From Roseiarcus sp963748545 (GTDB taxonomy: Bacteria > Pseudomonadota > Alphaproteobacteria > Rhizobiales > Beijerinckiaceae): 64,000 bases of DNA. Position 1 is the first letter of the stretch. Each line of letters opens with the position of its first letter. The stretch covers positions 248,001 to 312,000 of the forward strand of contig CAVVJO010000003.1 in NCBI GenBank assembly GCA_963748545.1. Direction: 5' to 3'. A program made the translations under genes and the position numbers. Shown piece after piece: positions 43,243 through 52,560 of this stretch. The notes under the pieces were generated by a model that worked only from the letters and a program-made list of their open reading frames with translations, was not told the origin of the DNA and did not search any database.

Positions 43243-44311
43243 TCAGGGGATGACGCGGTCGGCGCGAAGCTCGGCGAAGAGGTCGCGGAAGGCCTCGTCG
43301 GTGCTTTGATAGACGAGAAAGCCGCGCTTCCGGCTGAGCGTCATGTCGGTCACGACCTCGAGCGGCCGGCCGAGGTCGAGGTCGGTGTGCCAAGGCGAGG
43401 CGAACTCGGTCGAGGCGGCTCTCCACCAGCCTGTGCCGCTCCGCAATCGCCTTCCAGATCGGTCCGCAGTCCTGCATCTGCGCCTCGAGCGGCGCGGGCT
43501 TCTTCTCGAAACCGACCCATTGGACGCCGAACTGCTCGGCGATGCGCGGCCACATCCAGTTCCAGCGAAACACGTCGCCGTTGGCGACGTTGTAAGCGTC
43601 GTTCTTGGCGAGGTCGTGAACGCTTGCCCAGACGAGTTGCTTGCCGAGCACGCGGGCGTCGGTCATATCGGTCAGTCCGTTCCATTGCGCTTCGCTGCCG
43701 GGGAACTTGAACGGACGGCCGGTCTCCTTGCAGATCACGGCGAAGGCGGCGAGCGTCGAGCCCATATTCATGGCGTTGCCGATCGCCTTGCCGATGATCG
43801 TGTGCGGCCGGTGCACGCTCCAAGTGAAGCCGAAGCGCTTCGCCGCCTTGTAGACCTCGTCTTCCTGGTCATAGTAGAAATTCGGGAGGGCGAGCCGCGG
43901 GTGCTCTTCGCGCACCGGCGTCATCGGCAAAGTTCCGGTGCGCGCATAAGCTTCGAAAGGCCCAAGGTAGTGCTTGAGGCCGGTCACCAGCGCGACGTGC
44001 CTGACGCCGCCCTCGCGGCCGACGACCTCGAGCGTGCGCCGCACGATCCCGGCGTTCGTCTCGATATTTTCCTGTTCGCTCCCACGCCGCACCCAGATCG
44101 TGAGGTAGACGTGGGTCGGCTTCACCCCCGCGAGCGCCCGTCCGAGCGAGTCTGCATCGAGCACGTCCGCGTGAATAGGCCGCACGCCCTCGACGAGCCC
44201 TTCCGAACGCCGCGAAAGCCCGTGGACCTCGGCCCCCGCGTCGAGCAACGCGCGCGAAGCTCCACGTCCTGCGATGCCGGTAGCTCCGATAACAAGCGCC
44301 TTGATGTCCAT
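43243..44311 (-). CDS. PRISE-type enone reductase (progesterone 5-beta-reductase/iridoid synthase-like SDR), frameshifted in this sequence
   Basis: This atypical SDR has GATGIAGRG near the N-terminus, K113 in TGLKHYLGPFEAY and NFYYDQED at 144-151. The K and NFYY motifs are hallmarks of the plant 5-beta-reductase/iridoid synthase group, which reduces enones by 1,4-hydride addition. The C-terminal 60 residues (ASTEFASPWHTDLDLG to RADRVIP) are one frame off after an extra base near 43416. The corrected length is about 355. The gene follows the importer permease on the minus strand. Confidence 0.84.
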
Positions 44312-44391
44312 GGCCGCCTCCCGTGTGGTCGGAACGATCCGCCGCCGTTCCGCTCATGACCGCCCGATGCGAGGCGCGCCTCGCGGGAATT

Positions 44392-45320
44392 CTAGCGCCG
44401 ACGTCCGAGACGTCCAGAGACCTCCGACAGCCACATGCCCATGGCGATCGCGAGGCCCTGGATGACCAGCTGATAGGAGGTCGGAAGCCCAATCATCTTC
44501 AGCGAATGATCGAGTTGGATGAGGAAGAGCGAGGCGCCGGCCACAGCGAACATGTTGCCGATGCCGCCCCCGATCGCCGTGCCGCCAAGCACCGACGCCG
44601 CTATCGGCCCGAGCAGATAGGGCGCCCCCACCTCCAGCGTCGGATTGCGGATGAACGCCGACAGCAGGATGGCGGTCACGCCGTAGAGAAGCGAAGCCAC
44701 GACAAAACTGCCCGCCTGGTAGCGGTTGACGTCGATGCCGCTCGCGTAGGCCGCGCGCGGATTGGCCCCGACCGCTTCGAAGCGGCGGCCAATGCGGGTC
44801 TTCTTCATCACAAGCGCGATGAGACAGGTGAGCGCGCCGACGATCCAGAACGAGGTCGGCATTCCGAGGAACCACCGCCGCCGAATTCGGCGAGCGCCGC
44901 GGGCACCTTCAACTCGGCAGCGAGACTCTGCCGATACCAGAGCGTCAGCCCCGACACGATCGCCCCTGTCGAGAGCGTGACGATCAGCGCGTTGAGCTTG
45001 ATCAGCGCGACGAGGAGCCCGTTGACCAGCCCGACCGCAAGCGCGGCGATCAGGGCGACGCCAATTCCAAGCCACATGCGGTCGTCGTGGCCGCCCGAGA
45101 CGCCGAGCAGCGTCGTGCTCGCGAGCGAAATAATCGCGGGCGGGGAGAGGTCGATGCCGCGGCTCATGAGCACAAGCGTCTGCCCCATCGTCGCGCAGGT
45201 CAGGAACGCCGCGAATGGCAGGATCGACAAAAGCGACGAAGCCTCGACGCTCTGCGGCAGGAAGATCCGTCCGAGCGCCAGAAGCGCGGCGAGCGCGATC
45301 CAGATCGCGAGAAAGCGCAT
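44392..45320 (-). CDS. RbsC-type ABC permease (module B), frameshifted in this sequence
   Basis: The N-terminal half (MRFLAIWIALAALLALGRIF to AALAEFGGG) and the C-terminal half (WFLGMPTSFWIVGALT to the end) are in different frames. One base appears missing near 44880 (span 3n+2). The corrected protein has about 309 residues, with LVLMSRGIDLSPPAI and SVLGGTAIGGGIGNMFA. It is homologous to the module A permease. A 127-bp GC-rich spacer separates it from the fused ATPase-permease, and I see no gene there. Confidence 0.85.
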
Positions 45321-45447
45321 CGGGATTTGGGCGCCCCCCGGGCGTCGGGCCCCGGTCGAGCCCTGCCGGCGCCGCCGGCGGCCCGACCTTGGCCGGCGGA
45401 CATGGCGCTCTTCGCGCCCTGGCTTGCGAGCGGCGGGCCCATAGCTG

Positions 45448-47998
45448 TCACTCCGCCGGAACAGGGGCCCGACGCCGTCTCACAATCAGCTTTCGCAGCA
45501 AATTGTCGACTTCGGCGAGACCCGAATAGAAGAAGATCGCCATGAGCGTCATCGCGCCGCTCGCGATCACGCCGACGGCGGAACTGAGCCCCAGAATCGA
45601 GATCACGTTGATCATGAGCGTGAAGAAGAAGCCGCCGAAGAACGCCCCGACATAGGAGCCGCGACCGCCCGCCAGCGCGGCGCCCCCGAGCACCGCGGCG
45701 GCGATGCTCATCAGCGGAAAGTTCTCGCCGACCGTTGGATGGCCAACGCCGACCTCCGCGCCGAGGAACAGTCCGGCCGCCGCCGCCATGAGCGAAGCCA
45801 GCACGAAGGCGCGAACCTGGATGAATTCGACGCCAACCCCGTTGCGGCGAGCGGCTTCCTCGCGGAAGCCGGTGGCTTTGACTGCAAGGCCCGAACGCGA
45901 GCGATGGAGCCAGAGGTCGCCTGCGACCGCGAGCGCGAGCAGCGCAAACGTCCAGACAGGCGCGAAACCGATATGCATCTTGACGAAGTCGGCAAATCCG
46001 GAGTCGATCGATCCGTCCGGAATGGGGCGGCCGATGAGGGCGACGCCCTGAAGGACGCTCAACATCGCGATGGTTGTGATGACGGCGTTGATCTTGGCGT
46101 AGCGAACAAGGCCTCCGTTGACGAGGCCGACGACGGCGCCGATGGCGAGGCAGCCGAGCGCGCCGAGGACCGCGGTCGGCGCGGACACGTCCGAGCCTAT
46201 CAGAAACGACGCCGCGACCACCGTGACGCTCATCAGCGACCCGACCGACACGTCGAGCCCGCGCACGAGAAGCACGTTGAGCTGCGCCATCGCCACCAGC
46301 GCCGCCGGCGCCGTCGATTGCAGCATGTGGCGAAGATTGATCGGGCGCAGAAAAACCGCGCTGTTCGAGGCTGCGTAAACGACGACGCCAAGCGTCAGGA
46401 TGGCGAGAAACGCAAGCGGCATCCACCAGGTCTCGCTGCCATGGACGAAGTACCGGATGACGTTCGAGACGATCTTGGAGAAGGGCGCATGATCGGCGAG
46501 GCCCTTGAGCGACTTGGCGTCGCGCGCGGTGAGGAAACTCGAGACGATGCGCTCCTCGTTCACGTCGGAATCAACGAGCTCGCGGACGATCTTGCCGCGG
46601 GAGAAGACGAGAACGCGGTTGCAGATCCCCGCGAGCTCCTGCGCGTCGGACGAGTTGACGACGCAAACGCCGTCCTCGCGCATATTTTCGCGCACCGCCC
46701 GATAGATTTCGAAGCGCGCGCCGGCGTCGACCCCCTGGGTCGGCTCGTCGATGAGGACCGCCTTCGCGCCTGTGCGGAAGGATCGGGCGAGCACCGCCTT
46801 CTGCTGATTGCCGCCCGAAAGCCCGCTGATCGGCTGGTCGAGGCTCGCGGTCACGACGGTGAAGTCCGCCCGCATCTGCTCGGCTTCGGCGCGCTCGGAG
46901 GCCCGCGACAGGAATCCGAAGCGCGTGAAATCGCGCAGGCGCGAGAGCGTCATGTTTTTCTGGACGCCGAGCTCAGGAAAAATCGCCTCCCCCGACCGAT
47001 CGGCGCTGAGGAACGCAATGCCGCCCGCAAGCGCCTGTTCCGGCGACGACGCGTCGACGAGGGCGCCGTTGCAGACCACCGAGCCTTGCGCCTCCTCGAG
47101 GCCGACGACGGCTCGCAAGGCCTCGCGCTGCCCATTGCCTTCCGCCCCCGCGAAGCCGAGGATCTCGCCGGCGTGGGCCTCGAACGAAACGTCGGAGAAA
47201 TGGACGCCCGTGAGGCCTTTGACCGAAAGGACGACGCGCTGCGACAGCCGCGAGGGCTTTGGCGGATATTCGCTATCGATGTCGCGCCCGACCATGAGCG
47301 ACACGAGGTCGTGTTCGGAGAGGCTCGGGGTGACCGGAAATGTGCCCTGATGCACGCCGTCCCTCAGAATCTGACACGCGATGCGAAAGATCGAGGATTT
47401 CGGGAAGTCGATGGCTGACGTAGATCACGCCCGCGCCTTGGGCGGTGATCTCGCGGATCAACCCCGAGAGCTTGCGCACGCCCTCCATGTCGAGCGTCGA
47501 GGTCGGCTCGTCGAGCAGAAGCACCTTCGGATTGGACAAGAGCGCCTTCACGATCTCCACGAACTGCCGGTGCGCAGGCGACAGCGACCCGACCATCAGA
47601 TTCGGATCGATATCGAAGCCGAAGCGCCCGAGTTGCTCGCGCGCCCATCGACCCATGCGCCCATAGGAGACGGCGTTCGGCGGCGCGGCGAAAAATAGGT
47701 TTTGCGCGATTGACAGTTCGCGGACGAGCGAATTGTCCTGATAGACGGTCGCGAGGCCAAGACTGTGCGCGAGACGAGGATCTGCCGCCGAAAGTCGCGC
47801 GCCGGCGATGTCGACCGTTCCCCCGTCCGGCGCGATCGCGCCGCTCGCAATTTTCATGAGCGTCGTTTTGCCGGAGCCGTTCTCGCCGAGGACCGCATGG
47901 ACCTCGCCCGGGCGGCAGTCGATGCTCACGCGATCGAGAGCCCGCACGCCGGGGTAGGTCTTGGAAACGCCCTCGATGCGGAGCACGGCGTCCGACAC
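45448..47998 (-). CDS. Fused ABC transporter ATPase-permease (RbsA-RbsC fusion), module B, frameshifted in this sequence
   Basis: Domain 1 (from ATG 47998) has GENGSGKTT and KVLLLDEPTSTLD. One extra base near 47376 breaks the frame between LSHRV and QILRDGVHQGTF. After the break come ABC domain 2 (LSGGNQQK, VLIDEPTQGVDAG) and an RbsC-type permease (LNVLLVRGLDVSVGSL, AVLGGAALAGGRGSYVGAF) in one continuous frame. ATPase-permease fusion is therefore real here as well. The corrected length is about 849 residues, close to its module A paralogue. The corrected gene follows the binding protein by 63 bases. Confidence 0.87.
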
Positions 47999-48061
47999 GG
48001 CGAACCTCCAAATGCGCGGGGCGGCGACCGGGTCGTCGCGATCGCCGCCCCAAGGCTTTTG

Positions 48062-49234
48062 TTACTTGCTGAACATCTGCACGAGCGTGTCGCGATCGAC
48101 AAGCGAGGAGACCGAGATCTCCATGGGCAGCGCCTTGTTGCACATGCCCTTCTTCCCGGGCTTCATCGAGAAGGGAACGTCGATCTTGGCCGGCACAGCC
48201 TTGCCCTCCTTCGCCATCATCGCTGCGGTCAACGCGATGCGCGACTGGAAATTCTGGCCGGACGAGTAATAAACCTTGAAGTCGTCGTGGTTGGCGTCTT
48301 CCCAGTCGCAGAAGAGGCCCTGCTCGTCGGTCCTGAGCGCGACGGTGAAGTCCTCGGGCTTCTTCGCGGTGTCGTAGGCGCGGACAGCGCCCCGGAAGCC
48401 GTCGGCGTATTCGTAGATGTAGCCGTCGACTTTGGGGAACTGGGAGAGCGCGGCCGAAACCGCGTTGAACGTGCCTTCCTGCGTCCAGTTCGTATCGAAC
48501 TTGCCGACCACCTTGACGCCCGGATGTTCGGCCGCCTCCTGCTCGGCGCATTGTTGCCACGTTGCGCTGAGTGGGTTGCCGGGCGTGCCGCCGAGGGCGA
48601 CGATCGACTTGGCGTTCGGATTGCCAGCGAGCACCGCCTTCACGAACTCCTTGCCCATCTGGCAGATGTTCTCGGCGATATTCGTCAGATAGTCCTTGCC
48701 CGACGTGCCGGCTTCCGTGCCGTTGTGCAGGACGACTTCAATGCCGGCGTCCTTGGCCTCTTTGATCGCTGGCCCGAGCGCCTTGCCGGCGTCGGCGAAG
48801 ACGACGATCACATCGACGCCCTGGCTCGTATAGGCTTGGATGTCAGCAATGGCCTTGGAGGCGTCGCCGCGGGCCGAGGAGTACTGGATGTGTCCGATCT
48901 CCGGATAGGTCAGCGCCTGTTCGATAAACTCCATGGCGGTGACGCGCCGCCAGACGTTCTCGCCGAAGCCGTCGGCGTAAGCGACTTTGATCTTGCCCCC
49001 AGTTCCTGTGTCGCAGCCGTTGTTCTTCCAGCATTCGATCGCCTTGGCGCGCATTTCCGGCGTGACCGGCCTGGCTGCGCGGGCGAACGCCTCGGCGATC
49101 ACGGGGTCCGCGTTGGTCGTGCCGAGACGGGTCTTCATCAGGTCGGCGGCGTCCTCCGCCAGCGCGAAAACCGGCAGGCCCGCCACTGTCGCGGCGACCA
49201 CGGCGCCAGCCAATATTGTCGTTATGGACTTCAT
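48062..49234 (-). CDS. Ribose-type ABC transporter substrate-binding protein (module B)
   Basis: This 390-residue protein has a signal peptide (MKSITTILAGAVVAATVAGL ending near VFALAED), a 50-residue N-terminal extension with a CWKNNGC pair, and a Peripla_BP_4 domain (KVAYADGFGENVWRRV, ALGGTPGNPLS, FDTNWTQEG). It is paralogous to the module A binding protein. ATG 49234 is supported by GGAGGAAACG. It opens the operon SBP-fusion-permease-PRISE, whose operator lies about 100 bases upstream. Confidence 0.9.
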   Translation of the reverse strand: MKSITTILAGAVVAATVAGLPVFALAEDAADLMKTRLGTTNADPVIAEAFARAARPVTPEMRAKAIECWKNNGCDTGTGGKIKVAYADGFGENVWRRVTAMEFIEQALTYPEIGHIQYSSARGDASKAIADIQAYTSQGVDVIVVFADAGKALGPAIKEAKDAGIEVVLHNGTEAGTSGKDYLTNIAENICQMGKEFVKAVLAGNPNAKSIVALGGTPGNPLSATWQQCAEQEAAEHPGVKVVGKFDTNWTQEGTFNAVSAALSQFPKVDGYIYEYADGFRGAVRAYDTAKKPEDFTVALRTDEQGLFCDWEDANHDDFKVYYSSGQNFQSRIALTAAMMAKEGKAVPAKIDVPFSMKPGKKGMCNKALPMEISVSSLVDRDTLVQMFSK

Positions 49235-49336
49235 CGTTTCCTCCGCGTTTCTCACGGCTACGCCGCGAGTTGGCGCCATCGGCACGAAACAGGCGCGTCG
49301 TTTCCCAGCCAAGCGGTTGGCCGCCTCGGCTAAGGT

Positions 49337-49359
49337 GTATTACCATAATACGAGATTAC
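49337..49359. promoter_or_regulatory. Module B operator, copy 5 (upstream of importer operon)
   Basis: GTATTAC (49337), ATAATAC (49345) and AGATTAC (49353) keep the 8-bp period. On the minus strand TTGATC (49365-49370) followed 17 bases later by TATGGT makes a plausible promoter whose spacer is the operator. Confidence 0.73.
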
Positions 49360-49368
49360 AGTCAGATC

Positions 49369-49742
49369 AAGCCTGCAGGAGAAAAAGACCCCGCCGCGAG
49401 AACGCGGTCGAGGGTCTCGTAGCGCAGGAGCCGAGACGCCCCCGCGCGGGCCGATTACACGGGCGCAAACCGCTCCGCTCAATCTGGGCCAGAAAACAAA
49501 TGCTGGAGGGCGACACCGTGCGCGCACTGGAAGCCCTTAGAGCCGCGCGCGGGCGTGGAACTCCAAGTCGATGGCGAGCCTCTTGTCCGCTAGCGAGGCG
49601 CAAGCCGGAGGAAACGGCGCGAGAAGGGGGGTTAGGAATTTCGGTTTGGGGTTTGGGCCCGGGCCGAGTCCTGACCTCTGGTATAACGACTGAGTGGCTA
49701 GTGCGCCCGTTGGCGCAGTTGAGCGCAGCCCTCGCCATTTTT
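49369..49742. other. 374-bp intergenic stretch, nothing recognised
   Basis: This lies between the importer promoter and the 3' end of the FkbM methyltransferase gene. Overlapping frames on both strands have no ribosome sites and arginine-rich products of the kind GC-rich DNA gives by chance. I see no RNA gene or repeat. Confidence 0.5.
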
Positions 49743-50420
49743 TCAATCTAACAAGGAGCTTGTCCTCGGAACAAAGATAATATCATAGTACCGTGGTCGT
49801 TCAACCACTGGGTTTAAGAAATTAAATAGCACGAAGTCATGTTCCAACATATAAGAGATAAGCTCGCTAATCTGATATGAATCGAAAAATCGTTTGCGGA
49901 TGCTTGCCTCGCATATCACAAATTGAATCGAACGCCAATGTCTTGTTAGGCCTCTTAGTACTTCTAATTCATATCCCTCAGTATCGATTTTTAGACCAAA
50001 AGGGGGGGTGCACTCATCAAGATCCAGCACATCATCGAGCGTCGTAACATCGACCTCGTATTGCGCGGTAATTGGCGACTGGGTTAGCGAGGTCCGTTCA
50101 AGCAAAGTCGTTTTGCCTGCTTGTTGTTCACGAAGCACGCGTTTACCGGCCGTGGCTGCGAGCGCCTTGTTGATGTAGATATACCGCCGTGGCCTGTCAC
50201 GAAGCAACGATTCCGCCTGGCGGCTCGGATCGACGAGCACAAACAAGCAATCGCTGAAAGCATCGTAAAGTGGCCTGGTTCCGCGATCCACGCCAACATC
50301 AATTACCGTCCTGACCTCAAGGTTCAACGACCTCAAATATTCACTATCAAATAGTCCGCCGGGCCGTCGAAGCCCAAGTTTCTTGATGGCGCGAGTCCAG
50401 GTCGCCCGCCATGTATTCAA
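49743..50420 (-). CDS. FkbM family methyltransferase
   Basis: This 225-residue protein has the SAM-binding opening VRTVIDVGVDRGTRPLYDAF and the FkbM motif GLKIDTEGYELEVLRGL. Family members O-methylate sugars or polyketides, often in surface polysaccharide loci. The DNA here is visibly richer in A and T than its neighbours and uses more A/T-ending codons, which suggests recent transfer. No other glycan gene is adjacent. ATG 50420 lies beside a GC-poor leader. Confidence 0.8.
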   Translation of the reverse strand: MNTWRATWTRAIKKLGLRRPGGLFDSEYLRSLNLEVRTVIDVGVDRGTRPLYDAFSDCLFVLVDPSRQAESLLRDRPRRYIYINKALAATAGKRVLREQQAGKTTLLERTSLTQSPITAQYEVDVTTLDDVLDLDECTPPFGLKIDTEGYELEVLRGLTRHWRSIQFVICEASIRKRFFDSYQISELISYMLEHDFVLFNFLNPVVERPRYYDIIFVPRTSSLLD

Positions 50421-50962
50421 AACAAACTCCTAATTCAAAGCCATCAAAATCATTAGATTTCTTTGAGTTATCACAATAATCCTGTCCCACCACGGCAAAC
50501 TTACCAAAGTTGGCTGCAATCGCCAAGGGCCTGGTGAGGTCTCTGGCGCAGCATGGCGCCGCTCCCGACAGCAAGACCGGCGAGAAGACGGTCTATCTCG
50601 GTGCGCCCGCGCTTTTGGTCCTGAACGCATTGCCGTGCGTCGAGGCAACGACTTCGTTTTCGCTGGCGGCGCCGGCGCTGACGTCCGTCCGATTCGCGGC
50701 GGAAGGAGATGAACCCGCCGCTCACGCTCGTCCCGCGGCCGGCCGTCGACGACGGGGGATGACCTTTCGACCTTAGCGAAACCATCGTGGATGGTCGTCT
50801 TGGCCGGACAAGGCTCGTCATCGCGGGTAGGCCTGCTAATATTATTCAAACGCCGCGCGAGGCGTCGCCTTGTCGGCTGACGGAGAGTCCGGCTGCGAAC
50901 AAATACGCGTCTGGATCGGTCCTAAGCTGGGCCGATTAGCCAAGTCGCCCAGGGACAGTTCG
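50421..50962. other. 542-bp intergenic stretch between the FkbM and 2OG oxygenase genes
   Basis: The first part is AT-rich, like the FkbM gene; base composition returns to GC-rich by about 50.52 kb, which may mark the edge of the transferred segment. Open frames across it have no recognisable domain. No tRNA, repeat or attachment site was found. Confidence 0.5.
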
Positions 50963-51595
50963 ATGAAGACCAAAATGAATATCGTCGTGCGAGGGTTGTT
51001 CGCGACGCCGGTCGCCGCCCTTGAAGTCCCGAACGCGACAGAGCGAAACTCCGAGTTGGTCGCGACGATCCTTCGGAAGCGGGATGAGACGCCGTCTGTT
51101 CAGGCCTCAAACGCCGGCGGGTGGCATTCGGATCGCGAGATCCTGGCGTGGGGCGGCAAACCTGTTGTCGAGATCTTGGAATTCGCCAAGGAGATCGCCA
51201 ATCGTCTGACCGCCGACCGTCAAGGCAAGCCTTCTCCCCAAGCCTGGAAGGTGATGGCGTGGGCGAACGTCAATGGCCCGGGCGACGCCAACATCTGCCA
51301 CTATCATCCGGGCGCCTTTTGGTCCGGAGCCTACTACGTCGAGGACGGCGGATGCGCGACCGATCCGACCCTCGGAGGCGAGTTCGAAATGCTCGACCCG
51401 CGGGGCGCTGGCCCGGGCATGTATGCTCCGGCGCTTCAGTTCGTCGGCGAAGACGGGGCGTCTGTGGGGGCCGCCGAGACGATCCGACCCCGCCCTGGGC
51501 TTCTGTTCATGTTCCCATCATGGCTGTTTCATCAGGTGCGCCCGTACCGCGGATCGGCTCTGCGGATTTCGATCGCCTTCAATCTCAGCCTGTAG
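50963..51595 (+). CDS. Putative 2-oxoglutarate-Fe(II) oxygenase (TIGR02466-like)
   Basis: This 210-residue protein has NICHYHPGAFWSGAYYVEDGG and FPSWLFHQVRPYRGS with RISIAFNLSL, the double-stranded beta-helix layout of the TIGR02466 family. H-x-H and the late His and Arg would hold iron and 2-oxoglutarate. Substrates of this family are unknown. ATG 50963 or the ATG 12 bases downstream could be the start. It lies just upstream of glpR on the same strand, with an 18-bp spacer. Confidence 0.8.
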   Translation: MKTKMNIVVRGLFATPVAALEVPNATERNSELVATILRKRDETPSVQASNAGGWHSDREILAWGGKPVVEILEFAKEIANRLTADRQGKPSPQAWKVMAWANVNGPGDANICHYHPGAFWSGAYYVEDGGCATDPTLGGEFEMLDPRGAGPGMYAPALQFVGEDGASVGAAETIRPRPGLLFMFPSWLFHQVRPYRGSALRISIAFNLSL

Positions 51596-51613
51596 CGGCG
51601 ATCGGAGCAAGTT

Positions 51614-52444
51614 ATGGCCTATTCTCCCTCTTCGCGCGCTTCGAACAGCCGCCAAGCGCAAATTGTCGCGTTGTTGCGCCGATTGGGCCGCGTCGATGTG
51701 GAGGCTCTCGCTTCGCAGTTCGGAGTGGCGGTCCAGACCATTCGCCGAGATCTCAATGAACTCAGTGAAGCGCGGCAAGTGGTGCGCGTGCACGGCGGGG
51801 CAATCGTCGCCTCTGGTGTCGAGAACCTTTCCTACGAGGCTCGCCAATTGGTTGCGCAGCCGCAGAAAAGGTTGATCGGAGAAGCCGCCGGCCGGCTTAT
51901 TCCCGACAGTTCGTCGCTGTTCATTAATATTGGCACCACCACTGAGGAGGTCGCCAAGGCGCTCGGGGGGCACTCCGGACTTCTGGTCATAACCAATAAC
52001 CTGCACGTTGCGAACGAACTTTATCGGAACAAGGCGATCGAGGTCTTTCTGACGGGCGGCACTGTCCGGCAAAGCGATGGCGGCATCGTCGGCGCCGTGA
52101 CGGTGTCGCAGATCGAGCAGTTCCGCGTCGATATCGCGGTCATCGGAACCTCGGCCATCGACCTGAGCGGAACGCTTCTGGATTTTGATATTCGAGAAGT
52201 GGAGATTTCTCGCGCGATCGTTAAGCACGCCAGAAAGGTGTTTCTGGTCTCCGACAGTAGCAAGTTTTCCCGCGCGGCCCCCGTTCGGATTGCCCATTTG
52301 TCAGAAATCGACGTGTTCATAACCGATCGCCTGCCTTCGCCCGCGGTATTTGACATGTGCAAGGAATGCGAGGTGGAAGTCATCGAAACGGGGTGGCCGG
52401 TCGAGGCCGACCCACAAGGACATCCCGATAATAGCGCGATTTAG
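51614..52444 (+). CDS. glpR: DeoR family regulator, GlpR type
   Basis: This 276-residue repressor has an N-terminal HTH (RQAQIVALLRRLGRVDVEALASQFGVAVQTIRRDL) and a DeoR sugar-phosphate domain with FINIGTTTEEVAKAL, GGTVRQSDGGIVG and VSDSSKFSR. It directly precedes glpD and the glycerol importer on the same strand. By family knowledge the inducer would be glycerol 3-phosphate. It may be read with the 2OG oxygenase gene 18 bases upstream. Confidence 0.9.
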   Translation: MAYSPSSRASNSRQAQIVALLRRLGRVDVEALASQFGVAVQTIRRDLNELSEARQVVRVHGGAIVASGVENLSYEARQLVAQPQKRLIGEAAGRLIPDSSSLFINIGTTTEEVAKALGGHSGLLVITNNLHVANELYRNKAIEVFLTGGTVRQSDGGIVGAVTVSQIEQFRVDIAVIGTSAIDLSGTLLDFDIREVEISRAIVKHARKVFLVSDSSKFSRAAPVRIAHLSEIDVFITDRLPSPAVFDMCKECEVEVIETGWPVEADPQGHPDNSAI

Positions 52445-52481
52445 TGTTCGTTTTTTTCGCTTGTAAGTCGCTTTGTGTTCG
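52444..52481 (+). promoter_or_regulatory. Candidate GlpR site: GTGTTCG direct repeat upstream of glpD
   Basis: GTGTTCG occurs at 52444-52450 and 52475-52481, 31 bp apart or about three helical turns, with TTTTCG between. It lies in the 116-bp glpR-glpD gap. DeoR proteins often bind spaced direct repeats, but no further copy was found. Confidence 0.3.
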
Positions 52482-52560
52482 CGATAGGGTGCGCTAGGTC
52501 GGAAAGAGGGCTCGGACCCTCATTGGCATATGTCTGCGACCGACCGGGCGGAACGCACCA

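Noticed and set aside
45739..49333. Long plus-strand frames (559 and 522 codons) opposite the module B importer, and a 478-codon frame at 35474-36910 opposite the dehydrogenases
   Set aside because: They are antisense shadows in GC-rich DNA; their products lack domains and cross several real genes.
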